Below, in pieces: positions 1 to 11,189 of a stretch of DNA of 64,000 bases; the stretch's first letter is position 1; each line of letters starts with the position of its first letter. The position numbers and the translations under genes are program-made. The notes beneath the pieces are model-generated. The model saw nothing but the letters and a program-made list of their open reading frames with translations. It was not told the DNA's origin and did not search any database. The stretch is from assembly GCA_009760855.2 (NCBI GenBank), contig WPIO01000020.1, forward strand, positions 5,093,501-5,157,500, in the 5' to 3' direction. Source of the DNA: Cristatella mucedo. Taxonomy: Eukaryota > Bryozoa > Phylactolaemata > Cristatellidae.

Positions 1-69
1 GCGCCTAGAAAGAGATTAAGTTCTCTGAGGGCGCTTTATCAAGTACATTATTATTATTATTATTATTAC
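1..69 (+). mobile_element. 3' tail of an L2-type LINE (left edge of window)
   Basis: The window opens inside the last bases of an L2-type LINE. The sequence is the family's terminal stem-loop: GCGCC pairs with GGGCGC, and an inner AGAGA pairs with TCTCT around TTAAGT. It ends in an ATT-triplet tail. The same terminus follows the reverse-transcriptase fragment at 38.2-39.4 kb, which fixes its identity. The rest of the copy lies outside the window. Confidence 0.85.
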
Positions 70-814
70 TAGCAGCAGGTGCACGTGGCAGCCTTGACAG
101 GGAAAGCTCCGAAAGTTATAATAGAGATTAATAAATCCAACAGCCCAGTTATATGGTAGCAGAAAAACCTCAGTTGCTATTAACATGCTTGCATTAAACA
201 ATACCAAGTGCCGACAGTCTGCAGTCCCTTTCCTTTTTATCCTACCAGCCTTGCTTGAATGTTGAGGGCAACGACAAACTGTTATGAGGCAAGATATTCA
301 GGGCAAGTCTTTTAGATTGAGATATGTCGAAATTCTTTAAGTTCAAGAAGTCCAATTATAAAATAATGCGGGTACGAAGCAATGCAAGGCCAGCCAATCG
401 CTCAGCCTTGCTCACTGCCGGCCTCAGCTTAGGAACGGTTTTATTAAGTCCCGTCGACTCACATGACACTCAGGCGTAGTACAGCGACTTACGAGGAGTA
501 CTCAGATTGGGGATGGGCTGAACAGAAGCAGAAGACGATACACATGAGACCGAAACTCGTATTCACAATCATAGAAGTAGACGAGGAACTGCAGATGGTC
601 AGTTCGCACAAATTAAATGCCTAAGATTAAATCAGGCCATGTTTTAATCTTTGCTTAATTTGCGAGCTTTTTCGACACGTTTCCTGCAGCTAAATACATT
701 CCAGCAACAACAAAAATGGCAAATGGAGCAACCAAGAATTCAAGAAATTAGCTGCCAGCCACGAGGAACTGCTAAACACAAACGTATTTGTTGGTGTGAA
801 ATTTCCGTTGTCAA
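70..814. other. No recognised gene
   Basis: I see no coding frame of note, repeat array or transposon terminus here. Only short frames without family resemblance are present. Confidence 0.6.
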
Positions 815-950
815 GTGATTCGGCTCATAGCTGACTCCACGCCAGCCCAATTTGCCCTCTGCAGGTCGGCACGTGCATGTATTCTTGCTGCACTTTTCCC
901 TAACTTCCTGCCTGTACATGAGTCTGTCAGCATACTATCCTCCTTTCACT

Positions 951-1180
951 TTCTCTCTGTGTCTGTGTCTGTGTCTGTGTCTGTCTCTGTGTCTGTCTCT
1001 GTCTCTATCTCTGTCTCCGTGTCTGTGTCTGTGTCTGTCTCTGTCCCTGTGTCTGTCTCTGTCTCTGTGTTAGTGTCTGTGTCTGTCTTCGTGTCTGTGT
1101 CTGTCTCTGTGTCTGTCTCTGTCCCTGTGTCTGTGTCTGTGTCTGTGTCTGTGTCTGTCTCTGTCTCCGTCTCTCTCTCC
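951..1180 (+). repeat. TGTCTC/TGTGTC hexamer microsatellite
   Basis: About 230 bp of imperfect TGTCTC and TGTGTC units. Because the period is a multiple of three, frames stay open on both strands (Ser-Val, Leu-Cys and Gln-Thr dipeptide repeats). These frames begin and end in unrelated sequence and carry no domain, so I treat them as a consequence of the repeat. Confidence 0.95.
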
Positions 1181-1940
1181 GATGGCGTCGGCCATGCGTC
1201 GCAGAGCCACCGACGTTCACTACAAGGAAACGCTTGCGTTTGTCGCTGGCGTCCTATCTGTGTTCACACCATATCACTCCATCCATTGCCGTATTTTTCC
1301 GGGCACTGCTAACCATGGCCATTCATTGCTCTCAATTGAACGTTTACGATTTGTTGAAAAGATGTGGTTTGGAAGAAACTGGAAGATCCGTATAATGGCA
1401 ATATGATATTTGCCCTGCCAATTGCTGAGAGATCCTCAGTTACCGCCCATCGCTAGCAATAAAAGGACTAAGAAAGCTTGAAAACACCATTGTTTTACTT
1501 TGAACAAATTAAATGATAGGTGCAATAATGCATTGCCCGTGATTTTACTAGACACATCGCTATGAAAATTATTTGTTTGCAATTTCGATGGTGTGCTTTG
1601 TAATATGCATTTATATCTTAATCCTTAAAAGACGGATTTCTGAGCAATGAATGTCGAATACTGTAGATTGCACTATAGGCAGCGATTACAGTGGATTGTA
1701 GTGCGTCACTGAAAGTTAATCAGAAAGGCGTCTTGCAAATGCCATGGTTAGGACATGATTGCGTGGCGGCTTCCGTGCTCAAGTTTACATAAGGTCAGGG
1801 ATCAGTTGCAGGGCTTCTGAAAATTAAAGGTCACAACCATGCGATCTCCAATAAATTCGTCTTCAATCCAGTGGTATTCGCAGTGCGAAGCTAAATCATG
1901 TAGTGTGCTTATGAATGCCTCGGTAGGCTCACCCGGATGT
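1181..1940. other. No recognised gene
   Basis: Unrecognised single-copy-looking DNA between the hexamer microsatellite and the LINE-B tail. I see nothing supportable in it. Confidence 0.5.
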
Positions 1941-1944
1941 TGAC

Positions 1945-2239
1945 AGCGGCAGTCTTACGCAACGACATCTACTCTCCAGCTGCCGATTATGGCACATCTT
2001 TTTCAGCGGTCCTGAACTGCTACTTCTATGCTACTCACTACCTCAACTGCTCTCCTAACTCTGCTATGCTTCCCACTTTCTCTTTGTTGCGTGAGACGAA
2101 GTCTGTGGGCTACCGAATGCGTACCGAAAGCCGCTTAGGCTGTGAGTGCGCTATACAAAAATCTCCTGCGTAACGCCCACATGGTCTTTATGACTTTGCA
2201 GAGTTACTGACGGAGATACATTACATTACATTACATTAA
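1945..2239 (+). mobile_element. LINE-B 3' fragment with CATTA pentamer tail
   Basis: This 3' fragment belongs to a non-LTR retrotransposon, called LINE-B here. It carries the last ~75 codons of the ORF, including the peptide YATHYLNCSPNSAMLP and the ending CECAIQKSPA before a TAA stop. It finishes in a repeated CATTA tail. The same C-terminal peptide and tail occur at 43.6-43.87 kb downstream of a recognisable reverse-transcriptase segment, and the nucleotide tail recurs at 14.2-14.4 kb. The 5' part is absent, as is usual for 5'-truncated LINE copies. Confidence 0.8.
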
Positions 2240-2769
2240 ACGTAGACCAATCGTAGATAATATTCTTTAGCAGAATGAACACTTATAAAATTTGCCCGAG
2301 GTGACATCCAATGTCTTCACTTGGTCAACCTAATAGTTAAACATGTTGAATATCACTTCGGCTTACGTCCCCATGGCATGCAAAAGTGCTCCTATCTGTA
2401 CGTCCTGTTCCTCAGCAGTAAGCTTGTTGACCATCACATAGCGGCGAAAACGATTTCTCCAAGCCGTCCATAGCGCCGGCTTGTCAAACGTAAACTCAGC
2501 TGGAGGTTTACACTTAGCTATCTCTTGAGCTATGTTGATATTCAGAGCGGAACTCTATAACTTCACCACTGCCACCATTTAATGACGAGACGCACCGCGG
2601 ATGAACAGAACACGGTTATTGGCTGCCACGTTACGTCTGCTCCCCGGACCGCGTGGTCAGCGAGGCCTCTCCTGATTGGTCAAGTTGTCGCGGCTCCGCC
2701 CGGTAGTCATGCTATCGCTAGCGTTCGGTCCATTCGCAGCGTCGCACCATTTACGTAGCATTCGTTGCA

Positions 2770-3186
2770 TCGTACCGCCCGCTTTTCGGGAAACTAACTG
2801 TTTACCTGTACCTTGTAAAAACCTCAAATCCTTTGGAGACCGAGACATTCAGCTCGTATGCTCCCAAAGCATTGAACACACTCCCAAGTTCCCTCGAAAC
2901 GTCACACGATTGGACCACATTTAAAAAGAAATTAAAGCGAACCTATTTATGATTGCATTTAGTGGGTCCCCGCGATTCGTCTTTTTTGTGCTTATGCTTG
3001 CTGACACTGCTTCGTGCTGCCAATAACCACATTTGCAAGCTGACCCTATGCATGTCGACCTTAACCATACCAAGAATGACCATTTGATTGTTTTTCCTTT
3101 GCAGCAATTGTAAAGCGCCTAGATAGAGATTAAGTTACTTGAGGGTGCTCTATCAAAGGTATTATTGTTATTAATTATGTTATTAC
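2770..3186 (+). mobile_element. L2-type LINE, 3' fragment
   Basis: Homologous by eye to 38.95-39.38 kb. It holds the end of the ORF (LKSFGDRD followed by a shifted frame), the 3' untranslated region with the 'gtgctgac...gctgccaataaccac' segment, and the terminal stem-loop at about 3112-3160. The tail is an irregular ATT/TTA tract. The coding part is frameshifted relative to the better preserved copy, so this is a dead 5'-truncated insertion. Confidence 0.85.
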
Positions 3187-3390
3187 TATTCCTGTGAGTT
3201 AGTTCTTCACAATTTTCTTGGGTAAATTTGAAATCCACCTTGAAAGATGTCTGCATTTTCACTAGGAATTTGAGGCGCTTAGGTAGGCAGGGTTCATCTC
3301 GGCGAATTAAATCTTATGCGTGCCTTTCAAATCCTTCCATGGCCTAACTGGACAGTGAGTGCCACCTCAATGACGTTCTGAAGTATACTG
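3187..3390. other. Unassigned spacer
   Basis: Short AT-rich stretch between an L2 tail and the CpG-rich island. Nothing is recognised. Confidence 0.5.
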
Positions 3391-3712
3391 TGTGCGACGC
3401 CCTCTGAGGAGGTGGGAGAAATGCCAGCCGCGGAGGAGGCGCGCGATGTGCTCGCCGAGCGGCCTCAGGAGTAGGAGCGGCAGCGATGGGGGTGGCAGAC
3501 AGCGTGGCGGGCGACTTTGGTGCTCGAAGCTCTTGCGGCGGACCTCGCACGAGGCGTCAGCAAACGGAGACATGCACGAGACGCTCGCTGCGCAGGACGT
3601 GCATGAGGCGACAGCAGCCGCGGTCCGAAAGACGACGGGTGCGGGAGTCCGAACGGTGAACGCCAGCCAGCGTTGCAGGCTAGGAAAGTCGCGCGGCCAT
3701 TCCGTCATGTTC
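3391..3712. promoter_or_regulatory. GC- and CpG-rich island with overlapping frames on both strands
   Basis: Roughly 320 bp much richer in G+C and CG dinucleotides than anything nearby. Frames are open on both strands: plus strand 3392-3784, 130 codons, Arg/Ala-rich; minus strand 3367-3708, 113 codons. The plus frame holds a weak internal repeat around His-Glu-Ala (HEASANGDMHETLAAQDVHEAT). I recognise no domain. GC-rich DNA keeps frames open by chance, so coding status is unproven. A promoter-associated island or first exon is an equally good reading. Confidence 0.4.
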
Positions 3713-4359
3713 CGTCAAAAATCAGCGGACGGTGACTGGGCCAAGCTCAAACTTTTCTCGCGCATCACGGTGCACTTTCGATAAAATGCAACTACATCCT
3801 TTCAATCTGTAGCTCACGTACACTTGCGACCAATTAATGGCAATCGAGAGCAGTGGTCCTGGCTATAACTCCAACCCGCGGCCAATAGCAAGAAATTGGC
3901 ATGGGAAAGTTCCAATTTTCATCGCATGCAACACATTAGCGAGCCTGTTGCAACGTTTGTTGTTCTTCGAACTTTTCATACGGCGCCGATCAATATAATC
4001 AATCTAATGTCAATATATCGATATAAGTGATGGTTTCCTCTCCACGCATAACTTCCGTAATAGCTTTTCTTACACAGAAGTCTTCGATCGACACTCAAAA
4101 TGATACATTTGTTGCTCGTTAAATTCTGTTCATTGTTTATCATGCCTACATTATTCAAGCTCTGAATTTAAACGTATCATAGCAGCGATAAACAAAGATG
4201 TATTATCCATACATTATAAATTGGCTAATGAAAACTTGCGAGATTGATTGACGACCTAGCCGTATCGGGTCCTTTGCTTGAACAGCTCCTGAGGTTCGCG
4301 GCTGATCAAGATATGCATGTTGTCTCTAACTGAGGTATACTTGTTGAGATTGAGTATGC
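3713..4359. other. No recognised gene
   Basis: AT-richer sequence with no repeat, domain or transposon end that I can support. Confidence 0.5.
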
Positions 4360-4462
4360 GGCCATTAACAATTAGATCATGCTTCCTTTGCAGCAAGCGT
4401 AAAGTGCCTGGGAAGTTCTCCAAAGGCGCTATACAAATGAGATATTGTTATTATTATCAAGG
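4360..4462 (+). mobile_element. Diverged L2-type LINE tail
   Basis: The segment 'cctttgcagcaagcgtaaagtgcctgg' followed by a degraded stem-loop and an ATT tract matches the last ~100 bp of the L2 family. The inner stem has decayed, so this is an older copy than those at 1 or 39.3 kb. Confidence 0.7.
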
Positions 4463-5329
4463 CCTTCGCAGATGCTTCTTTGTCTAACCAACAAGTTCCC
4501 TAATGGTTTGATACGGGCCTGCAAACTGGAAGTTCACACCCCCGGAAACTCCCATCGCAAGCTCTAAGTAGAGCACGATAAATAAACATCTATCATTTTC
4601 ATCTTAACACCACTATAGCTGTGCAAGCCTGAAGTTTTTCTAATTAATGTAGCTTCCCGTCCTTCCGCCGGTGTTTTACCACTCATTGATCTCTCTGCTC
4701 ATTTCACCTGGCTGTGAAGGGCCGCTGACTTGTTTTTCCAATTGCAATGGTCGCACAGTGTAGTGTCATATGAGGTCAAAAGAGAAGCTTTTCGAACACG
4801 ATAATTTTTATTGGGCGGTGGAATGCAGTGGATTGCTGTGGATTTCGCTTTTGGCCCGGGTGACTACAATTTTATTTCAATGGACTTCGTGAAAATGCAT
4901 AAGTCAAGTCGTGCCGATTTCCAGATTTAAATGATGTATTTTAACCAAAGGAACTTCGCAAACGCTGAAGCCTGAGTTAAGCACAACTATCGAATTTGGA
5001 TCACTGTGTACAGCTCTGTCCTGCCCCGATATATAGGCTAAATTGGTATATCTAACCTTTTGCACGACTATAACATAATTTATGTAGATTTTGTTTAAAT
5101 ACTCAGTACGCCTTCCGGTGACTGAATACACGACCCAAAAAATCTTCTAAAATGCCAAAGTCAGCTTAACGCATTACTTAAGCAAGCAGGTAAGTAGCAA
5201 TGTCTAGCTGCCGATGTCAGCGGACCTTTGCAATCAGCAGTTTATCCAAAATAATTCAAAATGTATAAAACACATTCTTCTGTTATTGCGACAGCTTTTT
5301 TCGGTCTGACTTCGATAAATGCCGTCCTA
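4463..5329. other. No recognised gene
   Basis: Unrecognised sequence between two L2 copies. Short frames only. Confidence 0.5.
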
Positions 5330-6541
5330 TGTTTAATCCCGAGTTTGATGTGAATAGACAAAGGTCATCCTAGGGGCCCCTGAAATATTGGGTACCTCAG
5401 GGATTAGGGTCCCGCTCTTTTCACGATTTATACTCAACCTCTTGCCGATGTGATTGCTAAGAACGATCTATGCTTTTACTTCTATGCAAATGACACTCAG
5501 TTGTACCTTTGCTTTGAACCTCCTTAGCCCTCCAGTGCGTCAAATTCTCTCAATTCTCTTGCTGCATATACTGCTGAAATCCGCACATGTATTGCAGAAA
5601 CGCTCTTAAATTATAAAACCAACTTAGTAGTTATGGGTAAACCAAGTGTTATTCAGAAGTTGAAAAGAAAAACGCTAAAAATTAGCTCTGCTAGCATATC
5701 TCCTGAGGAATCTGCACGAAATCTAGGAGTCCTGTTCCAAAATGAACTTTCATTAGACAACAGCATCAGTTCAAGTCAAGTCTGCCTTATTTCAGCTATA
5801 TAAATCAATAACAATTTGGGCTTTTTTTGATAGGGATACTGCATCTAAATTAATCCACGCATTTCTTCCGTCTTGAATTCTGTAACTCACTGCTTGCTGG
5901 CCTACCGGCCTGTGCACTCAGGCACGTGCAGCTGGTGCAAAACTCTGTGGCTAGGCTTGTCTGCCATGAGCGTCACAGTTGCAAAATCGCAACACTTCTC
6001 GCCGACCTGTACTGGCTCCCAATCGAGCAGCACATCGACTTCAAGGTTCTGTCACTCACTTTTAGGTCATTTATTCTTTGGCTTTAGCCGACCTATACAG
6101 TTCGCTCATTCACCAGGCTAAGCATTGCACCACCTAATGTTCGGAATCTAACTGGCTACCCATCCTCGTATAAATCTTAAATCCTTTGAAGACCGTGCCT
6201 TTAGTTCGTATGCTGCTAAAACCCGGAACTCACTCTCAACTTACGTCATGACATCTCCTGAATTGTCCATATTTAAAAGCAAACTAAAAACGCATCACAG
6301 CATTTAATGAGTACATGCGATTCATCCTTTATGTGCTTATGCGTGCTGACACGGCTCATGCTGCCACTAACCATGCTTGCATGCTGACAGTGTGCTACTT
6401 ACCCCTAACCATGTCATTCTTGTTGTTTATCGAGCGTGCTAACCATTCGATCGTGCCTCTTTTAAAGTACTTGTAAAGCGCCTAGAAAGAGATTGAGTTT
6501 TTTGAGGACGCTATATCAAAAGTATTATTATTATTATTATC
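5330..6541 (+). mobile_element. L2-type LINE, longest copy, degraded reverse transcriptase
   Basis: This copy reaches further 5' than the one at 38.2 kb. About 5383-5397 encodes the reverse-transcriptase box GVPQG, and about 5479-5505 encodes YANDTQLY, the counterpart of the YADD catalytic box with Asp changed to Asn. Downstream come the thumb segment (GKPSVIQ, ARNLGVLFQ), the LQLVQNSA-like region and the 3' UTR. The terminal stem-loop lies at about 6472-6522, followed by an ATT tail. Frames are broken by several stops and shifts. It is a dead L2-clade LINE, related to but older than the 38.2 kb copy. Confidence 0.85.
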
Positions 6542-6891
6542 TCAAAGCTGCATAGCGTGGCTTCAGTGTAATAGCTTGTTTGCTGGTGGTAGCAGGAGAT
6601 ATGAGCCTGAGCATCGAGCTCACAGCAAACGCTAAGCTCGTAGGAAAAACATTACGACCCTGAGAGAGTCTAGTCTATTACACATTCGCAAAGGTTTGCA
6701 TCGCAACTTCGTTAAAGGCACATGCAAACTTCAGTGCATCAGTCATTAAAACCACAATTCTGTTGGATTGGCCGAAACGCGAGGCAGCGATGCACGTGTC
6801 CGCCTCAGACCAGTCGGTTAAGGTTGGCCGTTCATTCCACCATACGGCCGTGCATCAGTTCCACTTTGCTCCGGACATCAGAACGATACTA

Positions 6892-6892
<1 letters not shown>
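6542..6892. other. No recognised gene
   Basis: Nothing supportable. Frames that start here run into the CT microsatellite. Confidence 0.5.
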
Positions 6893-6984
<92 letters not shown>

Positions 6985-6996
6985 ATCTCTCTCTTG
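6893..6996 (+). repeat. CT dinucleotide microsatellite
   Basis: About 100 bp of almost pure CT. The Ser-Leu frames that cross it are artefacts of the repeat. Confidence 0.97.
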
Positions 6997-9330
6997 AACT
7001 TGCTCTAAGAGAGCGGGAAAACTCTCTAGCGGTTTTAGGAGTAGGAAGTTTCAGCCGTAAAAAAACAATAAATGAATCTGGATGAGCCATCTAGAGAGTT
7101 GCGTCCCGTCTATCAACATCTTAAGCCTGTTTTTCGCTAACACGAAGCTGAGCAGAGGCACGCCCCACGAAAGCATCTTTCAGGCATCTCAAATGAAAGC
7201 GGCTGGCCCCAGTTTGCATTGTCATGAGCGTCTGCACTGACAGCCTGAGGCATCATCATAGCCGTACCCAGTCAGCTAAGCCTCCCAGGCTATTCTTAGA
7301 GGATCAAGACTATATCCCAGCTGAAAGGTGACACAATTGCTAATCTCTGCACTCAGCAGGACCTGAACTTTTGCTTCTAAAGCTGACTGCTTTTCAGGAT
7401 TTTGTTGCATGCGTTGATGTCTGTTGTTCGTTACCTTCCCGCATAAGCCAATGAAATCATGCACCTACAGGTCACTAGTGCTAGCTAATCATCACGCCTA
7501 TAAGCAATTCTTTAAACGTCTGAGGCCGGCTGGATAGCTTATACAACTTTTAAAGACTGCATGTTCAACGTCTTTACTGCAGCTTAAACTCCATAGGATT
7601 GCCTTTAAACCGGACAGCAGCTCTCCAGCACCCCTGGTGGCCGTGTTTCTGATCCTCAGTGTATATGTATATATTGGTCACATGATTTAATACCAGACCC
7701 TTCACCAGGTTAAGTTACGTTCAAAAAAGTTGAAAAATGTGAACAGAAAGAACAAGTAAATTAGCCTATGGAGACGCATGCTATAATTTTCAAGATATTG
7801 GCAACTCAACCCTATGTAACTCTGTGATTAAAGCGTTTCTAGATTAATCATAGCCTAATGCAAAGTCAAGTGCATAACATATCACCGTTTTGAAAATGTC
7901 ATTACGACATCTATGATGCAATCAGCAAGTAGTGAAGTATACCAGCAATTCATTCACTTCAGCTCCAATGTAGCCTGTAATTTACCTTCGGAGCAGCGGT
8001 AACCGCAAACCAAAACTGCAATAATATCAATTCCAGCTTTGAATTCAAATGAGAAAAATCTTTAGCTACTAAAGAGCACTTAGTCGGCATGCCTTTCTTG
8101 CCATTCCGAGCTGCCTCGATTCATAAGTCGTTAACTACCGGTCAGGGATAACCTGGAGGGCACAGAATACAGATTAGCCAAAGGTAAACACATTTAGCAG
8201 AAAAATGACTATTTGATTTTTTATTCAAATTCCAAATATTAATATAAAATTTTGTTAAGGAACATAAGACCAATTTGTAGGTGTGCAGCGCAGCTCCTGC
8301 TCGACCTGATTTCTTCCGTTAAATATGGCTGAAGCTTGCGTGTGGTCCCAAACCACTCGCAGTTCTAGGCCCAATCTTACTCGATTTCCGGATGAAGAGT
8401 AACTCAGCTTCCAACAATAGAAAGGTACCCATTTGAACTCAGCTATGTGGAATTTCGTGTATTCGCGGCATCGACGCATCGCGGCAGTCCTTGCCAAACT
8501 TTTAGTAAGTGACCTTGAAGTTGGCAAGTGACGCTAGAAGCTTGCTCGCGGAGCGCCCTGTTAGCTATGTAAACTGATTAGATTTTCCACACGATCTAGC
8601 GATACTGATTACATTCGATGAAATCGCCTACGTTAACGCGAATATAGAGAACCCACAGATCTACGAGGATGTGTAGCAATGGCACGTGGAGACTTACTGG
8701 GGCACCGGCTTTTCTGATGCCCTTAAAATGCATGCCACACGGTATTAGGAAGACACTAGAAAAACTCGTGAGTGACCTTGGTTTTATTGATATATTAATT
8801 AGCTACAGTGCTACACCACATCGTGACGTGGGTGCTCTTCTGCTGCTAATCAGTCTACTTGAATTCACTTAACGTTACAAAATGTGATTGTAACCTAGTT
8901 TTCTCAGGCATTCGGCTAACGTTCATTTCATACAGATAGAATGCAGGTAACTGGTTGTTTCGGATGGCGTGATCTCTTCGATGGACGCTGAATTGTCACA
9001 CTCAAGCCACTGAGGTAAGGGAAATTTCATACGTTACATTATTTCAGCTGTGCCTGCTCGGCCTATCTTCCCCAATATGTGTTTAATAAAGTAGCTGCCT
9101 AAGATGCCTAGTAATGCCTAGTTTAAGTGCATTGTCAGCAGTCTTGTGCACAATATTGTTGTCAAAGTCAGAAGAATGTACTACAGCTACCGCGAATGAG
9201 TATTAATTCTCATTTTAGGACAGATGTATGCTGTCTGATTAAATAAATCTGCTATTGAAATCACGTTGCGCAAGCTTTGCCTTTCATCTAGTATTGATTC
9301 AAATTGCACGATCTGTCATGAAGTTATTAA
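6997..9330. other. Long stretch without recognised gene or repeat
   Basis: About 2.3 kb without a recognised family. The longest frame is on the minus strand at 8255-8527 (90 codons) and resembles nothing I know. The final ~60 bp before 9390 resemble the end of an A unit (compare 15.30-15.35 and 17.65-17.70 kb), so the A array may begin slightly upstream of 9.39 kb. Confidence 0.5.
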
Positions 9331-10045
9331 AGCATTATAAATTCATATTACTTACTGTGACATTGAAGAATATCATTGCTGTTATGTTAAAAAGAGGTCG
9401 GGTTATCCCTAGGAGGGCATGACTGACGGTGGTTCTATCCCTTGCGCATTAGCCAGTGACTCTCAAGAATTCTGTGATAGTCCGTTGATTTTCCTTCCAA
9501 GAGCTACTGCTTGTGGAATCAGAGCAGCAAAGTGGACTTGAGTCCACATTGATTACAGCTAACGGGACGTCGGAGAATTTAAATGCCTCTTGCATAATGC
9601 TAAGAATATACAGCCAAGCAATAGAAAAAATACTCGCTCCTACATGGGTCAAATGCTAGGGAGTCGCGATTTGCGATAAGCTCTACAAGCAGGTACTAAC
9701 CTTGATGCATGCCTTAAATTTTCTCAGAAGCCTGCTTTGGTATCTTTTGACTGTGACTGCTAGTACTCCTCCTTAAACTACTTCAGCCACTTATCACTAA
9801 ATGTGGCTCTTAAAGTGTCAAGCAGTTCTGGGAGATATAGCTGGTCGATCGATACAGGATCAGGGGCCAAAGGCCTCAAGGGTAGCAATGCCATCTTTAG
9901 AGGTGGCAGGGCTGTCAGCCGACGTGTTGGCTTGGCCATGACACTACCATCAGTAGCTACCACAAGGCCATCAGTTGTGACGGCAGCTCAGCCATCGAGG
10001 CTCTGTGGCCGTTGGTGCCAGAAATCCGACAAAATTTTGTTTGTT

Positions 10046-10269
10046 CTCTATATCACAAAGGCTTGACAGACGTGCTGACGCAGTGCATGTTGCCACTAAC
10101 CACATTTGCTTGCTGATCATGTGCATTTCAGTCCTAACCATGTTATTCATGTTTATCAAGCATGATATTACTCACCATTCAATCGCGCTTCCCTTCCAGC
10201 AAATGTAAAGCGTCTAGACAGAGATGGAGTTCTCTGAGGGCGCTTTATCAAGTGCATTATAATTATTAT
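10046..10269 (+). mobile_element. L2-type LINE 3' end
   Basis: Contains the L2 3' UTR ('gctgacgcagtgcatgttgccactaaccac'), the terminal stem-loop near 10207-10250 and an imperfect ATT tail. The equivalent position in copy A2 (about 16.23 kb) lacks it, so it arrived after the A units separated or was never shared. It is truncated to the last ~225 bp. Confidence 0.85.
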
Positions 10270-10453
10270 TACACTGACTACAAAAAGTCAGTGCAATAGG
10301 CTAATTGTACGTTTCTTCACTGTCATCATTCCAGCATCGCTCATCCTCAGCATGACCGGGTCCGGAATATTGCTAATGTTATCTGCTCCAAAAGGAACAG
10401 GTGCCAGGTTCCGGCCTCTGAAACCAAGGTTCTGACGAATCCAGCTCTCCCAC

Positions 10454-10459
10454 AAACAT
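10454..10459. repeat. Target-site duplication, left (AAACAT)
   Basis: Six bases directly outside the left terminal inverted repeat, identical to 13951-13956. The empty-site paralogue at 16486-16491 confirms a length of six. Confidence 0.85.
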
Positions 10460-10632
10460 GTACCCAGGCTGGATTCGGTTGGCTGGGACCAGACGGCTAT
10501 AATGAGGGTCAGGGTCACCGGCTAGGCCGGGGTCAGACCTACGGCTTGTGTGATGACCATGAGGTCACCAGGGCTACTAGGTACAGGAAGTTGGCCGAGT
10601 AAGTCATGGAGGCTCCTGGTCTCACCGATTGA
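10460..10632. repeat. Left terminal inverted repeat
   Basis: Aligns with the reverse complement of 13774-13950. Long exact blocks include TCACCGGCTAGGCC and CAGACCTACGGC. The match ends around 'ggtctcaccga'. Confidence 0.85.
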
Positions 10633-10633
10633 A

Positions 10634-10649
10634 TATTGCGATCGCAATA
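10634..10649. other. Perfect 16 bp palindrome at inner edge of left TIR
   Basis: TATTGCGATCGCAATA is its own reverse complement and begins two bases inside the point where left and right TIRs stop matching. No equivalent is seen at the right inner edge. It could be a protein-binding site or chance. Confidence 0.6.
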
Positions 10650-11189
10650 CTGACAAAAAAGTTCCTTTGTCGTACCGGGTGCCATTTCAGCTGCAGAATG
10701 ATTGCAATTTTTTCCATCACCGAGAGAGTTAGTTCTGACAGATTTTTGAAATTCAGATATGTCATCGGATATTGCACGTCATGTCATTCAGATATGCGAA
10801 CCTTCATCGCTGCACGAGTAGCTGGTCTGGATGCATTCGAACTCGGTGGCCAAGCTCGAATGTGCAGCTGCAAGGGCAATGCCGGCTTGTGAGGCATCCA
10901 GTATGGTGTCAGTATAGATTGCAGGGATGCAGCATTCAGACAGTGGCTGCACTTGTACAGCTTCCGACAGTACGACGACATCGGATCGTCGTGTTCGAGC
11001 CGGCTGGGGAACTAGGTTGCATGGGTAAGAGGAGTAGAGTGGGTCGGACAGGCGAGTGGGTTACGCCTCGCATGAGCTCGGACATGTCGACAGCGTCTTC
11101 ACACCGGGAGGCCGACTCTTCCCAGTAGTTTCTGATTCCGAAACTTCTCACCTGATCGACAGAAATTCCGCTGCATGGCTTCACCTGTT

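Noticed and set aside
815-1312. 165-codon Ser-Val repeat frame and its Leu-Cys and Gln-Thr counterparts
   Set aside because: The frames are generated by a TGTCTC microsatellite whose period is a multiple of three. They are open in several frames and have no domain on either side.
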